Assembly (NCBI GenBank): GCA_028875185.1
Contig: JAPPFH010000005.1
Coordinates: 1-42,966 of the forward strand
DNA from: Chloroflexota bacterium
GTDB taxonomy: Bacteria > Chloroflexota > Anaerolineae > Aggregatilineales > Phototrophicaceae
Length of the DNA stretch: 42,966 nucleotides
Direction of reading: 5' to 3'
This document shows positions 9,667-18,601 of the stretch, one piece after another. Below the pieces are notes generated by a model, which ran no database searches, was not told where the DNA came from, and saw nothing but the letters and a program-made list of their open reading frames with translations. A program made the translations under genes and the position numbers. Each line of letters starts with the position of its first letter. Positions within the stretch are counted from its first letter, which is position 1.

Positions 9667-10029
9667 CTATTCCTTTTCGTGTGAAACTGGGCGAGCGATT
9701 TCGTCGGCGATGTTGTGCAAGACAGGATAAATTTTCCGCCCGGTCGACATTGTCAAATAGACGAGCGTTTTTAGCTCGTGCAGCTTCCACCTATTCTCAA
9801 AGTAGGCTCGGGACAGAACAGTCACGGCGGCGCGGCTAGCACGGATTCGCTCGTTGATATTGCCTGCCATGCACTCGCCAATGAGCAGTTCCTTCTCGTC
9901 GCACCATACCTGCAAGCCTCGCGCCACCGGGGCCGCCGCTAACGGACGCGCTACAGCCCCATTGTCCTCAGAATCGTGCGAGATGTATAGATCGTAGCGC
10001 GGATTCGACTCTTCTGTTGTCTGTAACAG
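9667..10029 (-). pseudogene. TIR-domain protein remnant
   Basis: The frame encodes a recognisable TIR domain, with box 1 YDLYISHDSED at the start, then GLQVWCDEKELLIGE and VTVLSRAYFENRWKLHELKT. TIR domains in bacteria are often NAD-cleaving effectors of antiphage systems. The catalytic Glu position of such enzymes could be in the WKLHELKT region. No ATG, GTG or TTG occurs upstream of box 1 in this frame. A CTG lies at 10029, and the GTG at 9927 would remove box 1. The C-terminus ends soon after KIYPVLHNIADE, so the domain looks shorter than normal (about 120 residues). It lies tail to tail with the endonuclease gene and 14 bases from the ftsH stop. I regard it as a remnant, although a small TIR gene with a CTG start cannot be excluded. 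Confidence 0.65.
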
Positions 10030-10043
10030 TATAGTCTCGCTCC

Positions 10044-11963
10044 CTAAGCCACCGCCGGACCATCCACGATCTCAACGAACTCCTCGGCATTGAGCGTCTC
10101 GCGCTCGATCAGAATCTGCACCAGCTCGTCCATCTTGTCTTTCCGCTCCGTCAGCAAGCCCTTGGCGCGCTCGTAAGCCGCTTGCAAGATGCGCTTGACT
10201 TCGTCATCGATCTGCTGGGCGTAGTGCTCGCTGTAATCGCGCTGCTCGGCGATCTCACGCCCGAGGAAGACGGCGCCGCCGCCATTGCCGTATGAGCGCG
10301 GACCGAGCAGGTCGCTCATACCGAATTGCGTCACCATGGCCCGCGCCATCCGCGTCGCCTGCTGCAAGTCATTGCTTGCGCCGGTGGTGAACTGGTTGTA
10401 AATGATCTCCTCAGCCGCGCGGCCGCCCATGGCCGCTACAATGTCGTCCTCAAATTTCTCGCGCGTGATTAGCATATCATCGCCATCGGGCAGCGGCATG
10501 ACATAACCGCCGGCGCGCCCGCGCGAGACAATCGTGATCTTGTGCACCGGGCTGGTGTTGTCTAGCAGGTGGAAGAGCAGGGCGTGCCCGGCTTCGTGGT
10601 AAGCGACCTTTTCTTTCTCCTCCGGCGTGATGACGCGGCTGCGGCGTTCCGGTCCCATCACAACGCGCTCCATCGCTTCTTGCATTTCAGTCATGCCGAT
10701 GGATTTCTTGTTGCGCCGTGCCGCCAGGATCGCCGCCTCATTTACCAGATTCTCCAGGTCGGCGCCGCTGAAGCCGGCGGTGATTTTCGCCAGCGCCTCC
10801 ACATCGACATCGCCCGCCAGCGGCTTGCCGCGCGAATGCACCTTGAGGATCTCTTGCCGTCCGCGGACATCGGGATTGTCCATCACCACTTTGCGATCGA
10901 AGCGGCCCGGGCGCAGCAGCGCCGGATCGAGGATGTCAGGGCGGTTGGTCGCGGCGATGATGATGATATTGGTGTCGTTATCGAAGCCGTCCATCTCCAC
11001 CAGGATCTGGTTGAGCGTTTGCTCGCGCTCATCGTGCCCGCCGCCCAAGCCGGCGCCGCGATGCCGCCCTACGGCGTCGATTTCGTCAACGAAGACGATG
11101 GCGGGCGCTTCCGCCTTGGCGCGCTCGAATAGATCGCGGACGCGGCTGGCGCCGACGCCGACGAACATCTCAACGAATTCCGAACCCGAGATACTGAAGA
11201 AAGGCACACCCGCTTCGCCAGCGACAGCGCGCGCCATCAAAGTCTTGCCCGTGCCCGGCGGTCCCACCATCAGCACGCCCTTGGGCACGCGCGCCCCAAG
11301 GCGGATGAATTTCTCCGGCTCCTTCAGAAACTCGACGATCTCTTTGAGATCTTCTTTTGCCTCTTCGGCGCCGGCGACATCCTTAAAGGTTACTTGCGGC
11401 CGTTCCATGTCGCGGGAGACGCGCGGCTTGCTGCGGCCGAAGCTCATCGCCTGGTCTTGCCCGGCGCGCATTGAGCGCATCATCCGCCACAAGAACCAGA
11501 CGATAATCAGAATCGGCACGACGCCTAGCAGAATCTGAAAGATGATGCTCGGCGTGTCATCGGTGGGGTGGGGCACAAAATTCACGTTTGCCAGCGCCGA
11601 GCGCGAGACATCAAGCGCGCCCATCAATTCGTAGAAATCCGAGAACTGGCTCTTATACGCGGTCTTGGTTGTCTGGTCGGTATAAGTGACTTTGAGCTCG
11701 GTGCCGCCGCGCTCTTCGACACGGTCGACGCGCCCGCGGCTGATATCGGCCGCCAGCTCATTGATCGGCAGGCCGCTGCCCGCGTTAAAGGCGGCACGGC
11801 CATTGAATATGAGCAGAAACATCGCCAGGATGATGATGCCGAGCACGATCCAGATGCGCTGGGCATTGGGATTGCTAAAGGGCGATTTGCCGCCATCGCT
11901 GTTTTTCTTGCCGTCTTTTCCCCCTTCGGTCACGTGCTTGGGGGGCTCTGAGCGGTTGTTCAT
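10044..11963 (-). CDS. ftsH: ATP-dependent zinc metalloprotease FtsH
   Basis: The membrane-anchored AAA+ protease that degrades membrane and regulatory proteins. Two membrane spans are visible ([15 protein letters not shown] near 40-56 and [15 protein letters not shown] near 145-160). They are followed by Walker A GPPGTGKT (about 234-241), Walker B IVFVDEID (about 289-296), the arginine-rich SRH region [10 protein letters not shown], and the zinc site HEAGH (about 456-460). The total length of 639 residues is normal for the family. The N-terminus is a charged, disordered segment. ATG 11963 is preferred over TTG 11969 because TGGAG lies seven bases upstream. The gene stands alone, with a sigma factor gene divergent upstream. 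Confidence 0.97.
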   Translation of the reverse strand: MNNRSEPPKHVTEGGKDGKKNSDGGKSPFSNPNAQRIWIVLGIIILAMFLLIFNGRAAFNAGSGLPINELAADISRGRVDRVEERGGTELKVTYTDQTTKTAYKSQFSDFYELMGALDVSRSALANVNFVPHPTDDTPSIIFQILLGVVPILIIVWFLWRMMRSMRAGQDQAMSFGRSKPRVSRDMERPQVTFKDVAGAEEAKEDLKEIVEFLKEPEKFIRLGARVPKGVLMVGPPGTGKTLMARAVAGEAGVPFFSISGSEFVEMFVGVGASRVRDLFERAKAEAPAIVFVDEIDAVGRHRGAGLGGGHDEREQTLNQILVEMDGFDNDTNIIIIAATNRPDILDPALLRPGRFDRKVVMDNPDVRGRQEILKVHSRGKPLAGDVDVEALAKITAGFSGADLENLVNEAAILAARRNKKSIGMTEMQEAMERVVMGPERRSRVITPEEKEKVAYHEAGHALLFHLLDNTSPVHKITIVSRGRAGGYVMPLPDGDDMLITREKFEDDIVAAMGGRAAEEIIYNQFTTGASNDLQQATRMARAMVTQFGMSDLLGPRSYGNGGGAVFLGREIAEQRDYSEHYAQQIDDEVKRILQAAYERAKGLLTERKDKMDELVQILIERETLNAEEFVEIVDGPAVA

Positions 11964-12200
11964 GGACAAACTCCATTGATTGGATAAGCGGCGGCGAGCG
12001 CGTCCTGCGTTACCGCCTCAGTATAAGAGACCCATCATCAGCCGCTTTGGTGATAAATTGGTCAATTGCAGCGGCGGTTGCGCCTGCTCAAGCTCTGGCG
12101 GCAATGGCGACGCAGATCCGGCGTTTATGGCTTCACTGATGTATATTCGCACCTATTCCTTTATCATTAAATTTAGAGCGTTAATCATCACGGGCAAAGC
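11964..12200. other. divergent intergenic region, ftsH and sigma factor
   Basis: About 240 bases between two divergent genes. On the minus strand TATACT (near 12020) is a possible -10 for ftsH, but no matching -35 sits 16-18 bases away. On the plus strand TATATT (near 12145) is a weak -10 candidate. No structured RNA was recognised. Confidence 0.3.
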
Positions 12201-12869
12201 ATGACGACGGCAAAAATGAGGGATCGCAGAAACGAGGAATGGATCGCGGCGCTGCAGGAAAATGGCAACGCGGCGCAGAGCGAAGCCTTGACCGAGCTGC
12301 GGCTGCGTCTGCAGCGCAGCATCTATTTCTACCTAAGCCAAGACCGCAGCGACCTGCGCGGTTTAGCGGCGCAGGAATTGGCGCAGATGGCGGAGGATCT
12401 GGCGCAAGACGCCACCCTGCGCGTGATGGACAATCTGGCGAACTTTCGGGGCGAGAGCCGCTTCACCACTTGGGCGACCAAGGTGGCAATCCGCTTGGCC
12501 ATCAGCGACTTGCGGCGCGCGCGCTACAAAGACTTCAGCCTCGATGAGTTGACGGCTGATGGCGATCTGCTGCCGATATCGACGCGATTGGGCGCCGCCG
12601 CCTCGCCGACGCCGGAGAAGGTGGCCGAGCGCGATGATGTCATGGAAAAGATCGAGCTGGCGCTTAAAGAAGCATTGACCGAAAGGCAGTATCAGGCGTT
12701 GGTCGCGGTCGCGGTCAAGGGCATTCCGATGGATGTGCTGGCCGAGCGCATGGGCAGCAATCGCAACGCGCTCTACAAGCTTATCCACGATGCCCGCCGC
12801 AAGCTCAAAACCCACCTCGAAGCCGAGGGCATCTCCACCGATTATATGATGAATCTGTTTGGGAATTGA
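12201..12869 (+). CDS. RNA polymerase sigma factor, ECF-like sigma-70 family
   Basis: A 222-residue sigma factor. Region 2 is visible in DLAQDATLRVMDNLANFRGESRFTTW and the -10-binding segment ATKVAIRLAISDLRRAR. Region 4 forms a C-terminal helix-turn-helix (LTERQYQALVAVAVKG, then LAERMGSNRNALYKLIHDARRKLKTHL). The arrangement is that of ECF sigma factors, with a linker of about 50 residues between the regions. No anti-sigma factor gene lies next to it, which is unusual for the class, and the function of its regulon is unknown. It is convergent with the following gene, whose stop is only five bases away. The ATG at 12201 is accepted because a good upstream frame is absent. Confidence 0.88.
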   Translation: MTTAKMRDRRNEEWIAALQENGNAAQSEALTELRLRLQRSIYFYLSQDRSDLRGLAAQELAQMAEDLAQDATLRVMDNLANFRGESRFTTWATKVAIRLAISDLRRARYKDFSLDELTADGDLLPISTRLGAAASPTPEKVAERDDVMEKIELALKEALTERQYQALVAVAVKGIPMDVLAERMGSNRNALYKLIHDARRKLKTHLEAEGISTDYMMNLFGN

Positions 12870-12873
12870 GGCG

Positions 12874-14295
12874 CTATTGCTTCAGCGCCAGCAGTGTGCC
12901 AAAGCACATTTCGTCGCTCGTGCCCTCGCCCCAGACCACATAACGCGGATCATCGGACAGCGAATTATCCCAGACGCAGGTCATGCGCAGGACATCGCCA
13001 CGCGTGATTTGCAGCGGCTCGACGAACAGGTAGTGGTCCTGCCAATGGAAATTCCAGCGCGGGATATCCAATAACAGCAGCGGCGCCTCGCCTTTGGGAT
13101 TTAACTCCAGGCGGAAGCTGCGCCCCAATTCGTGCATGTGCCCGGAAACGCCGAATACAGTCAGGGGACTTTGAATCGGATAATCGCAGTAGCCAACAGC
13201 GTTCTCGCCACTGTTCCCGGCATAGTCTTCCAGGCTTTGACCGCACCGGCGTAGCAGGTAATCGGGGGTATGGCGCGCGTCTGCCCCATATAGTTCAGCG
13301 ACCCGCTGAATAGCTGTGTCACGATCGCATTGCGGTCCCTCCGCGCCGGCCGGGCAAGGGATTTCAACCGGCGCCGCCAGCGGCACGTCCATCAGTTCCG
13401 CGAGTTCGTTCTCGCCCGATTCCAACTGCAAGATGATGCGGCTCTGATCGGGCTGACGCGTCGTCCACAAGTTGTAATGCATTTGCACGACAATTATTTG
13501 ACCTGGCCTGATGAGAAATCCCGTGCCGCTCGGGAACAAGACCGGCGACGCGCCCGGCGTCCAGCCGCCAATCCCCTCGCCCTTGCTTGCTAAGCCCGTC
13601 CCGCCATAACAGGACCAGCCGGGCCGCCCATCGGTATGATTGCGGCTTTGAATGGCGCGCTTCGCCGCTTCATCAAACAGATAAAAGAGGGCGTGATGCG
13701 CCATTTCCACGACATCGGGGATGAACTCGTATCCGGTGATGAATTGGGGCGCGTCAATCTTCAGCTCAAAGGCGAAGCAGCGGTAGTCATCCAGCGCGTC
13801 TGGGTCCGGCGAGTATGACTCTGCCAGTTGCAGCGTCAGATCGGCGCGGATGTCGACACGTTCGAATCCATCGGTCGCCGATGCTTCGTAATCTTGGGGA
13901 TCGCCGAGCGGGGCGTCCGCGTCAGCCCAGGCGGCGATGATGGCGATTTCCTCATCGGAGAGACGGCGGTCTTGCTGCAGCGGCAGGTTTGACGATGATG
14001 GCATCCAAGGCGGCATAAGACCAGTCACGACATGGAACTTGATGTCCTGCGCCGCCCAAACGACATCCTCGGCGGCGGTGAACGGGGCGTAGCCGGCGAT
14101 CTGCCCGGCAGCATGGCAGCCGACGCAATTGGCTTCGATTATTGGGCGCGCGTGCTCGTGATAGGTGGGATTTTCCGGCAGGCTGATGCCGCTGAGATCG
14201 ACAGATTCCGCCTCGTCATCATGATCTTTGCCGCCATGCGCTAGAACGGTGAGCGAACTGATGAATATGAGAAAACATAGAACGAGATATCGCAT
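12874..14295 (-). CDS. exported cytochrome c domain / PHM-like copper monooxygenase fusion
   Basis: A signal peptide (RYLVLCFLIFISSLTVLA) is followed by one heme c site CVGCH (about 58-62). The C-terminal two thirds resemble copper type II ascorbate-dependent monooxygenases such as peptidylglycine hydroxylase and dopamine beta-hydroxylase. All the copper ligands can be traced: HH in MAHHALFY (about 201-202), His in VQMHYNL (about 274), HMH in SGHMHELG (387, 389) and Met in SDEMCFG (464). The cytochrome could pass electrons to copper in place of ascorbate, which is inference. Substrate is unknown. The second ATG at 14295 is six bases from AGGAGG and is preferred over the first ATG at 14298. 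Multiple Cys suggest an extracytoplasmic location. Confidence 0.8.
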   Translation of the reverse strand: MRYLVLCFLIFISSLTVLAHGGKDHDDEAESVDLSGISLPENPTYHEHARPIIEANCVGCHAAGQIAGYAPFTAAEDVVWAAQDIKFHVVTGLMPPWMPSSSNLPLQQDRRLSDEEIAIIAAWADADAPLGDPQDYEASATDGFERVDIRADLTLQLAESYSPDPDALDDYRCFAFELKIDAPQFITGYEFIPDVVEMAHHALFYLFDEAAKRAIQSRNHTDGRPGWSCYGGTGLASKGEGIGGWTPGASPVLFPSGTGFLIRPGQIIVVQMHYNLWTTRQPDQSRIILQLESGENELAELMDVPLAAPVEIPCPAGAEGPQCDRDTAIQRVAELYGADARHTPDYLLRRCGQSLEDYAGNSGENAVGYCDYPIQSPLTVFGVSGHMHELGRSFRLELNPKGEAPLLLLDIPRWNFHWQDHYLFVEPLQITRGDVLRMTCVWDNSLSDDPRYVVWGEGTSDEMCFGTLLALKQ

Positions 14296-14322
14296 CATAA
14301 TCCTCCTGCATTTGTAACTTTA

Positions 14323-15069
14323 CTAGCCCAGCGGCCGTCCGCCATCAACCGGGATAATGTCGCCCGTGCTGAAGCGCAAATGCGCGACCGCCGCGTAAAC
14401 GGCCTCGGCGACATCTTCCGCTTCGGCGATGCGGCCCAGCGGCGTCTTGTCTTCCTGCTCGGCGATCAGCGCCCGCGGCATGCGCTGCGCATATTCGCCA
14501 TTGACCCAGCCGGGCGACACCGACAGCACACGAATTTGCGGCGCCAGCGCCCGCGCCAACGATCTTGTCATGCTATCCATTGCCGCCTTGCTGGCGCAAT
14601 AGGCGACGTTGCTGCCAACGCCAGTGCGCCCGGCGATTGACGAGATATTGATCGCCACGCCGCCAGCGCCTGCGGCAAGCAGCGGCTGCAGGGCGCGGAT
14701 TGAGGCAAATGCGCCGCGCCAATTGACGCGAAAGATCTGATCGATTGCGTCATCATCCAAGCCCTCCAAATCGGCGTGCGGCACCGATTTGCTGACTCCG
14801 GCGTTGTTCACCAGGATATCGAGGCGGCCGTACTTTTCGGCCACGGCGGACGCTAGTTGGGCTTGCGCCTCTGCATCGTCAACGGGCGCGCGCAGAATCA
14901 GATGATTGCCGCCTGCCAGCGTATTCGCCGCCGCCCGCGCCTTGCCTTGATCGCTGTTGTAGGTGATGACAACCTGCGCGCCCGCGGCCGCCAGCTGCCG
15001 GCAGATTGCGCTGCCAATGCCGCCGCCGCCGCCAGTCACGACCGCAACCTGTCCTCGCAATTTGGTCAT
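14323..15069 (-). CDS. SDR-family NAD(P)-dependent oxidoreductase
   Basis: A 248-residue classical short-chain dehydrogenase. The cofactor motif VVTGGGGGIG is near residues 10-19, NNAG in LDILVNNAGVSK, and the catalytic Ser-Tyr-Lys set in INISSIAG and AYCASKAAM. The C-terminus DGGRPLG is typical of FabG-like members. Which carbonyl or alcohol it acts on is not readable. ATG 15069 is preferred because GGAG lies eight bases upstream. The frame is open to 15123 but overlaps the neighbouring gene there. It lies 34 bases after the histidine phosphatase stop on the same strand, so the two are probably transcribed together, followed by the cytochrome/copper gene. Confidence 0.9.
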   Translation of the reverse strand: MTKLRGQVAVVTGGGGGIGSAICRQLAAAGAQVVITYNSDQGKARAAANTLAGGNHLILRAPVDDAEAQAQLASAVAEKYGRLDILVNNAGVSKSVPHADLEGLDDDAIDQIFRVNWRGAFASIRALQPLLAAGAGGVAINISSIAGRTGVGSNVAYCASKAAMDSMTRSLARALAPQIRVLSVSPGWVNGEYAQRMPRALIAEQEDKTPLGRIAEAEDVAEAVYAAVAHLRFSTGDIIPVDGGRPLG

Positions 15070-15103
15070 GCGTTTGTCTCCACGTCCGCCGACGCTTCCC
15101 GCG

Positions 15104-15796
15104 CTAAAAAGTGCGCATGCCAACCGGCAGGTGCTCGGCGCGATTCATATAATGCAGGATCGGCTGCCCTTCGCTAAAGTCGATTCGGGTGACGGCGGTA
15201 TTGGAGTGATAGTAGCGCCAGCCTTTACGAAAAGGTATATCGCCATCAAGCGCTTGTAGCAGCAGGTTGAGAAAACCGGCATGAGACACAAGGGCGATCA
15301 CGCGCTCGGATTCGCTCCAGGCGCGAAGTGTTCGGGCGACGGCGCGGGCGCGCTCAATGCTATTGGCAATCGGTTCAAAACCCAAATCGGCATCGTACCA
15401 GCCGCTGTCGGTGACGCTGCTCGGCAGGTCGAATCGCGGAAATTCCCGCAAAATTTCGCCACGCGTCATGCCGCCGAAGCCGGCGCTATTGCCATTTTGG
15501 GATTGAAACAGGCCGCCCAATTCGTGCAGCTCGGGCCATACTGTCGGCGTTATGCCCAAAGCATCGCGAATCGGCTGCGTCGTCAAGAGCGATCGGTACA
15601 TCGCGCTGGTATACAGGTGGTCAATCTCGAAACCTTTGCCGGCGACATCCAGTTCCTTGTCCAAAAACCGCGCCAGTAAATCGCGCTGCTGAAAACCGAG
15701 TGGCGTCAAACCGGGATCGACCTTGCGCTTATGAATCGTTGCTGGGGTCAGGGCGTTGTTTTCCGATTGAGCGTGACGGATCAAGTAGATGTGCAT
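15104..15796 (-). CDS. histidine phosphatase family protein
   Basis: A 230-residue protein of the phosphoglycerate mutase-like superfamily. The N-terminus is IYLIRHAQSENN with the phospho-accepting His in RHAQ, and the second catalytic His lies in VIALVSHAGFLNLLLQ near the C-terminus. Such enzymes are phosphatases of sugars, small molecules or proteins. The exact substrate is unknown. The middle part (LHELGGLFQSQNGNSAGFGG) is longer than in the smallest family members. The gene reads towards an SDR gene 34 bases away and probably belongs to the same transcription unit. Confidence 0.88.
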   Translation of the reverse strand: MHIYLIRHAQSENNALTPATIHKRKVDPGLTPLGFQQRDLLARFLDKELDVAGKGFEIDHLYTSAMYRSLLTTQPIRDALGITPTVWPELHELGGLFQSQNGNSAGFGGMTRGEILREFPRFDLPSSVTDSGWYDADLGFEPIANSIERARAVARTLRAWSESERVIALVSHAGFLNLLLQALDGDIPFRKGWRYYHSNTAVTRIDFSEGQPILHYMNRAEHLPVGMRTF

Positions 15797-15985
15797 TCGC
15801 CGTTCATATCTCCCTTACAGCGGACTGCCTTACCCGAGGATTATAGTGCAATCCGCGCTTGGCGTAACCCGACACTTGCAATTGGCGCTTGAGATTCTGC
15901 CAAACGCGCGCCAAATGGTTACGCTGGTCTGCGCGCCGCCGCCCGGTTACACTAGCAAAGAGTTTTCCGCGAGCGGAATTTTCGT

Positions 15986-16927
15986 ATGGATAAAGTTGTA
16001 ACATTGACGCTGAATCCGGCGCTGGATGTCGCCACGCGCATTCACTCGGTGGCGCCGGAGATCAAGCTGCGTTGCGCGGCGCCGGGCTTCCATCCGGGCG
16101 GCGGCGGCATCAACGTGTCGCGGGCGATACATTTCCTCGGCTTCACGTCAAGCGCCGTGTATGCGGCTGGCGGACACAACGGCGCCATGCTCACGCAGCT
16201 ATTGACTGCCGAAGGCATTGACAATTACCCGGTCGAGATCGCCGGCGTCACGCGCGAGAATGTGGTCGTCTACGAAGAGAGCACGGGCTTGCAATACCGC
16301 TTTACTTTGCCCGGCCCAGCCTTGAGCGCGGATGAATGGGTCGCCAGCCTGGAGACGCTTTTCAACTTGAATCCGGCTTACATTGTCGCCAGTGGCAGCT
16401 TGCCGGCGGGCGTCCCGCTGGAATTCTATGGCGAGATCACGCGATACGCCCGCGAGCGTGGTATCCGTGTCATTCTCGATACGGCGGGCGATGCGTTGAA
16501 CCGCGCCATTGGCAAAGGCGTTTACCTGCTGAAGCCCAACCTGCGCGAACTGGAGCGATACGCCGGCGAGGCGCTGCCGGGTGAAGCGGCGATCCGCGCC
16601 GCCGGTCAGCGCTTGATCGCCGGGGGATTGGCTGAGGTGATGCTGGTGTCGCTGGGCGCGGCCGGCGCTGCGTTGATCACGAGAGCGGATTGCGTCATGC
16701 TGCGCGCGCCGATTGTGCCGATTCAGAGCAAAGTCGGCGCTGGGGACAGCATGGTCGGCGGCATCGTCCTCGGGCTTGCGCAGGGATTTGATCTGATTGA
16801 CGCGGCGCGTCTGGGCGTAGCGGCCGGCAGCGCGGCGGTGATGACGGCGGGCACGGAACTCTGCCGCGCGGAAGATGCCTGGCGGCTATATGAGGAAGTC
16901 CGCGCCACGCACAGGGTCCATACTTAA
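15986..16927 (+). CDS. 1-phosphofructokinase-like hexose kinase, PfkB family
   Basis: A 313-residue PfkB kinase. The N-terminus TLTLNPALD with the GGGGINVSRAI glycine-rich motif, and the C-terminal GAGDSMVGG active-site motif with its Asp base, are characteristic of FruK, PfkB and LacC. The substrate is most likely a phosphorylated hexose such as fructose 1-phosphate, fructose 6-phosphate or tagatose 6-phosphate, with ATP as donor. No PTS genes adjoin, so the choice among them is open. An upstream six-base-pair palindrome (TTCCGC GA GCGGAA) lies just before the start and could affect translation. A small DUF6958-like gene follows after 17 bases on the same strand. Confidence 0.88.
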   Translation: MDKVVTLTLNPALDVATRIHSVAPEIKLRCAAPGFHPGGGGINVSRAIHFLGFTSSAVYAAGGHNGAMLTQLLTAEGIDNYPVEIAGVTRENVVVYEESTGLQYRFTLPGPALSADEWVASLETLFNLNPAYIVASGSLPAGVPLEFYGEITRYARERGIRVILDTAGDALNRAIGKGVYLLKPNLRELERYAGEALPGEAAIRAAGQRLIAGGLAEVMLVSLGAAGAALITRADCVMLRAPIVPIQSKVGAGDSMVGGIVLGLAQGFDLIDAARLGVAAGSAAVMTAGTELCRAEDAWRLYEEVRATHRVHT

Positions 16928-16944
16928 GAAGCGGAGAAGCGTAA

Positions 16945-17256
16945 ATGACAAGCATACAAGCGCGCAACGTCAATCACCCCGATCACCGCGAGAACCTTAA
17001 GGCGGAGAAGTACAACCTCATCCGCGAGGCGATGTTGGCGTCGCTGCGCGATGACGCCTGGATGGTATTCAGCGAACTGGAAGACATGGTGCGCGCCTGG
17101 CTAGACAGCCACGATGTGCCGACGGCGCTTTTCCCCAAGCCCGGTTCCGTCCGCTGGTATTGCAAGGCGGTGCAGTTGGATTTAGAGGCGCGTAAAGAGA
17201 TCGAGCGGCAGCCGAAGAAGTCCCCGCTGCATCTGCGCAAATGTCGCGCCGGTTGA
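16945..17256 (+). CDS. DUF6958-like small conserved protein
   Basis: A 103-residue soluble protein without membrane segments. The pattern VNHPDHRENLKAEKYNLIREAML, a middle region ending at ALFPKPGSVRWYCKAVQLDLEA, and the basic tail fit what I remember of DUF6958, a small family of unknown function. The winged-helix-like rhythm of the central part is only an impression. It follows the PfkB kinase by 17 bases and probably shares its transcript. GGAG and GAAG stand before the ATG. Confidence 0.7.
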   Translation: MTSIQARNVNHPDHRENLKAEKYNLIREAMLASLRDDAWMVFSELEDMVRAWLDSHDVPTALFPKPGSVRWYCKAVQLDLEARKEIERQPKKSPLHLRKCRAG

Positions 17257-17258
17257 AA

Positions 17259-18461
17259 TTAGCCGCAGGCCACTGCGTCAGGCGCCAATTCCGTGGCGCC
17301 GTCCCAGAGGCGCCGCCATTCATCGAGATATAACTCGGCGATAGTCGCATTGCGGATGATCAGGATGTTTTCATCGTTGCTCTTCGCCGCGTTGTTGGAG
17401 AAATTGAAGGACCCGGTGATCACGGTGTCCTGGTCGATGATGATCACTTTGTGATGCAGCGTATACGGATTGCCGTCTTGCCGCAGTTCGGCGCCGGCGC
17501 AGTGCAGCGCTGGCAATTGGCTCCAGCTTGCGATGCTGTTGCGCCGCTCAAAGATGCCGCGCAAGTCCAAGTCTTCTCGCGCCGATTGGCGCAGCATCGC
17601 CTCAGCCAAGGCATCCAGTGAAAAAACGAAGGTCATGAAGTGTATCGAGCGTTGAGCCTGCGCAATCTCCGCGTTGAGGGCGGCGACTTCATCAGCCTCG
17701 GGACCGAAAATGAGCTTGAATTCGCCGTCCATGTGGGTGAAAGCGACAATGCCGTCGTCGGTGGATCGCGCGCCAAATTCATGGCGTTCGAACATCTCGT
17801 CGAACTCGGCTTGATAAGCTAGGACCGCGGGAGCGCTGTCCAAGACCAAGGCGTTATTGTTGTTGCGATAGGCGCCGTTGACGGTGTAATTCCAGGAACC
17901 CGTCCAGACCGTCCGCCCATCCAAAATCATGAATTTGTTGTGCATCAAGCCGCTGCGCCCGTCATCAACGAGAGGGATGCCAGCCGCCCGCAGTTGGCGA
18001 AGCGCGTCATCCTTGCCGTCAAGCAAGCCGTGGTCGTCATCGGCAACGATTCGCAGAGCCACGCCACGTTGATGCGCTGCGAGAATCGCCCGGAAAATTG
18101 GCGCGCTGTTCAATTCGAAAACGGCGATATCAAGACTTTCGCGCGCACTGTCAATAGCCTCGACCAAGGCGGTTTCGATCCCGCCTTGGTAACGCTCGCG
18201 ATCGGCGCTGGCGTCCGGCTCAGTGAAATACAGCTGCCAGCCATCGCCGATGTAGCCGCGCCCGAAATTGAATTGGACTTCGCGGTAAGCCGCCGGCTGT
18301 GGCTTTGACGCGCTTTCCGGCGCCAAGATGAGGCTCGCGGCCGATTCCTGATGAGCCGCGCGCATCGCCAGGGCGAGCGTCATGATCAACGGGAAGAAGC
18401 CAAGGACGAGCGTCCGCAGGGCGCGGCCCGTCTTGCGCCAATAGCGGCCATGGCAATTCAT
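17259..18461 (-). CDS. exported phospholipase D-like protein with two HKD motifs
   Basis: About 400 residues. It starts with a hydrophobic signal or anchor (LRTLVLGFFPLIMTLALAM). Two HxKxxxxD motifs are present, HNKFMILDGRTVWTGSWNYT and HHKVIIIDQDTVITGSFNFS, each with a serine-rich block and nearby acidic residues. The two motifs form one active site in the phospholipase D superfamily, which includes phospholipases, nucleases (Nuc-type) and transphosphatidylases. The substrate cannot be told from sequence. The position outside the cell suggests a lipid or extracellular nucleic acid. ATG 18461 is preferred over GTG 18476, with TGAGG upstream. The stop lies two bases from the end of the DUF6958 gene, so the two genes converge. 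Confidence 0.88.
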   Translation of the reverse strand: MNCHGRYWRKTGRALRTLVLGFFPLIMTLALAMRAAHQESAASLILAPESASKPQPAAYREVQFNFGRGYIGDGWQLYFTEPDASADRERYQGGIETALVEAIDSARESLDIAVFELNSAPIFRAILAAHQRGVALRIVADDDHGLLDGKDDALRQLRAAGIPLVDDGRSGLMHNKFMILDGRTVWTGSWNYTVNGAYRNNNNALVLDSAPAVLAYQAEFDEMFERHEFGARSTDDGIVAFTHMDGEFKLIFGPEADEVAALNAEIAQAQRSIHFMTFVFSLDALAEAMLRQSAREDLDLRGIFERRNSIASWSQLPALHCAGAELRQDGNPYTLHHKVIIIDQDTVITGSFNFSNNAAKSNDENILIIRNATIAELYLDEWRRLWDGATELAPDAVACG

Positions 18462-18536
18462 TTTATTCAGCCTCACAACCTGATATTGGCTCGCTGAACG
18501 CCTGCATTGAGTCTTCGAAAGCCGGGTGAGCCGGCT

Positions 18537-18565
18537 TTAATTCGCGGGCGCAGCCATGCTATAAT
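18537..18565 (+). promoter_or_regulatory. sigma-70-type promoter for the ABC-F gene
   Basis: A perfect TATAAT (18560-18565) with TTAATT (18537-18542) 17 bases upstream as -35. It lies 36 bases before the ATG of the ABC-F gene. Confidence 0.65.
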
Positions 18566-18601
18566 ACGGCGGTTTCTTGATTTCAGCATATCGCGCGATT
18601 C

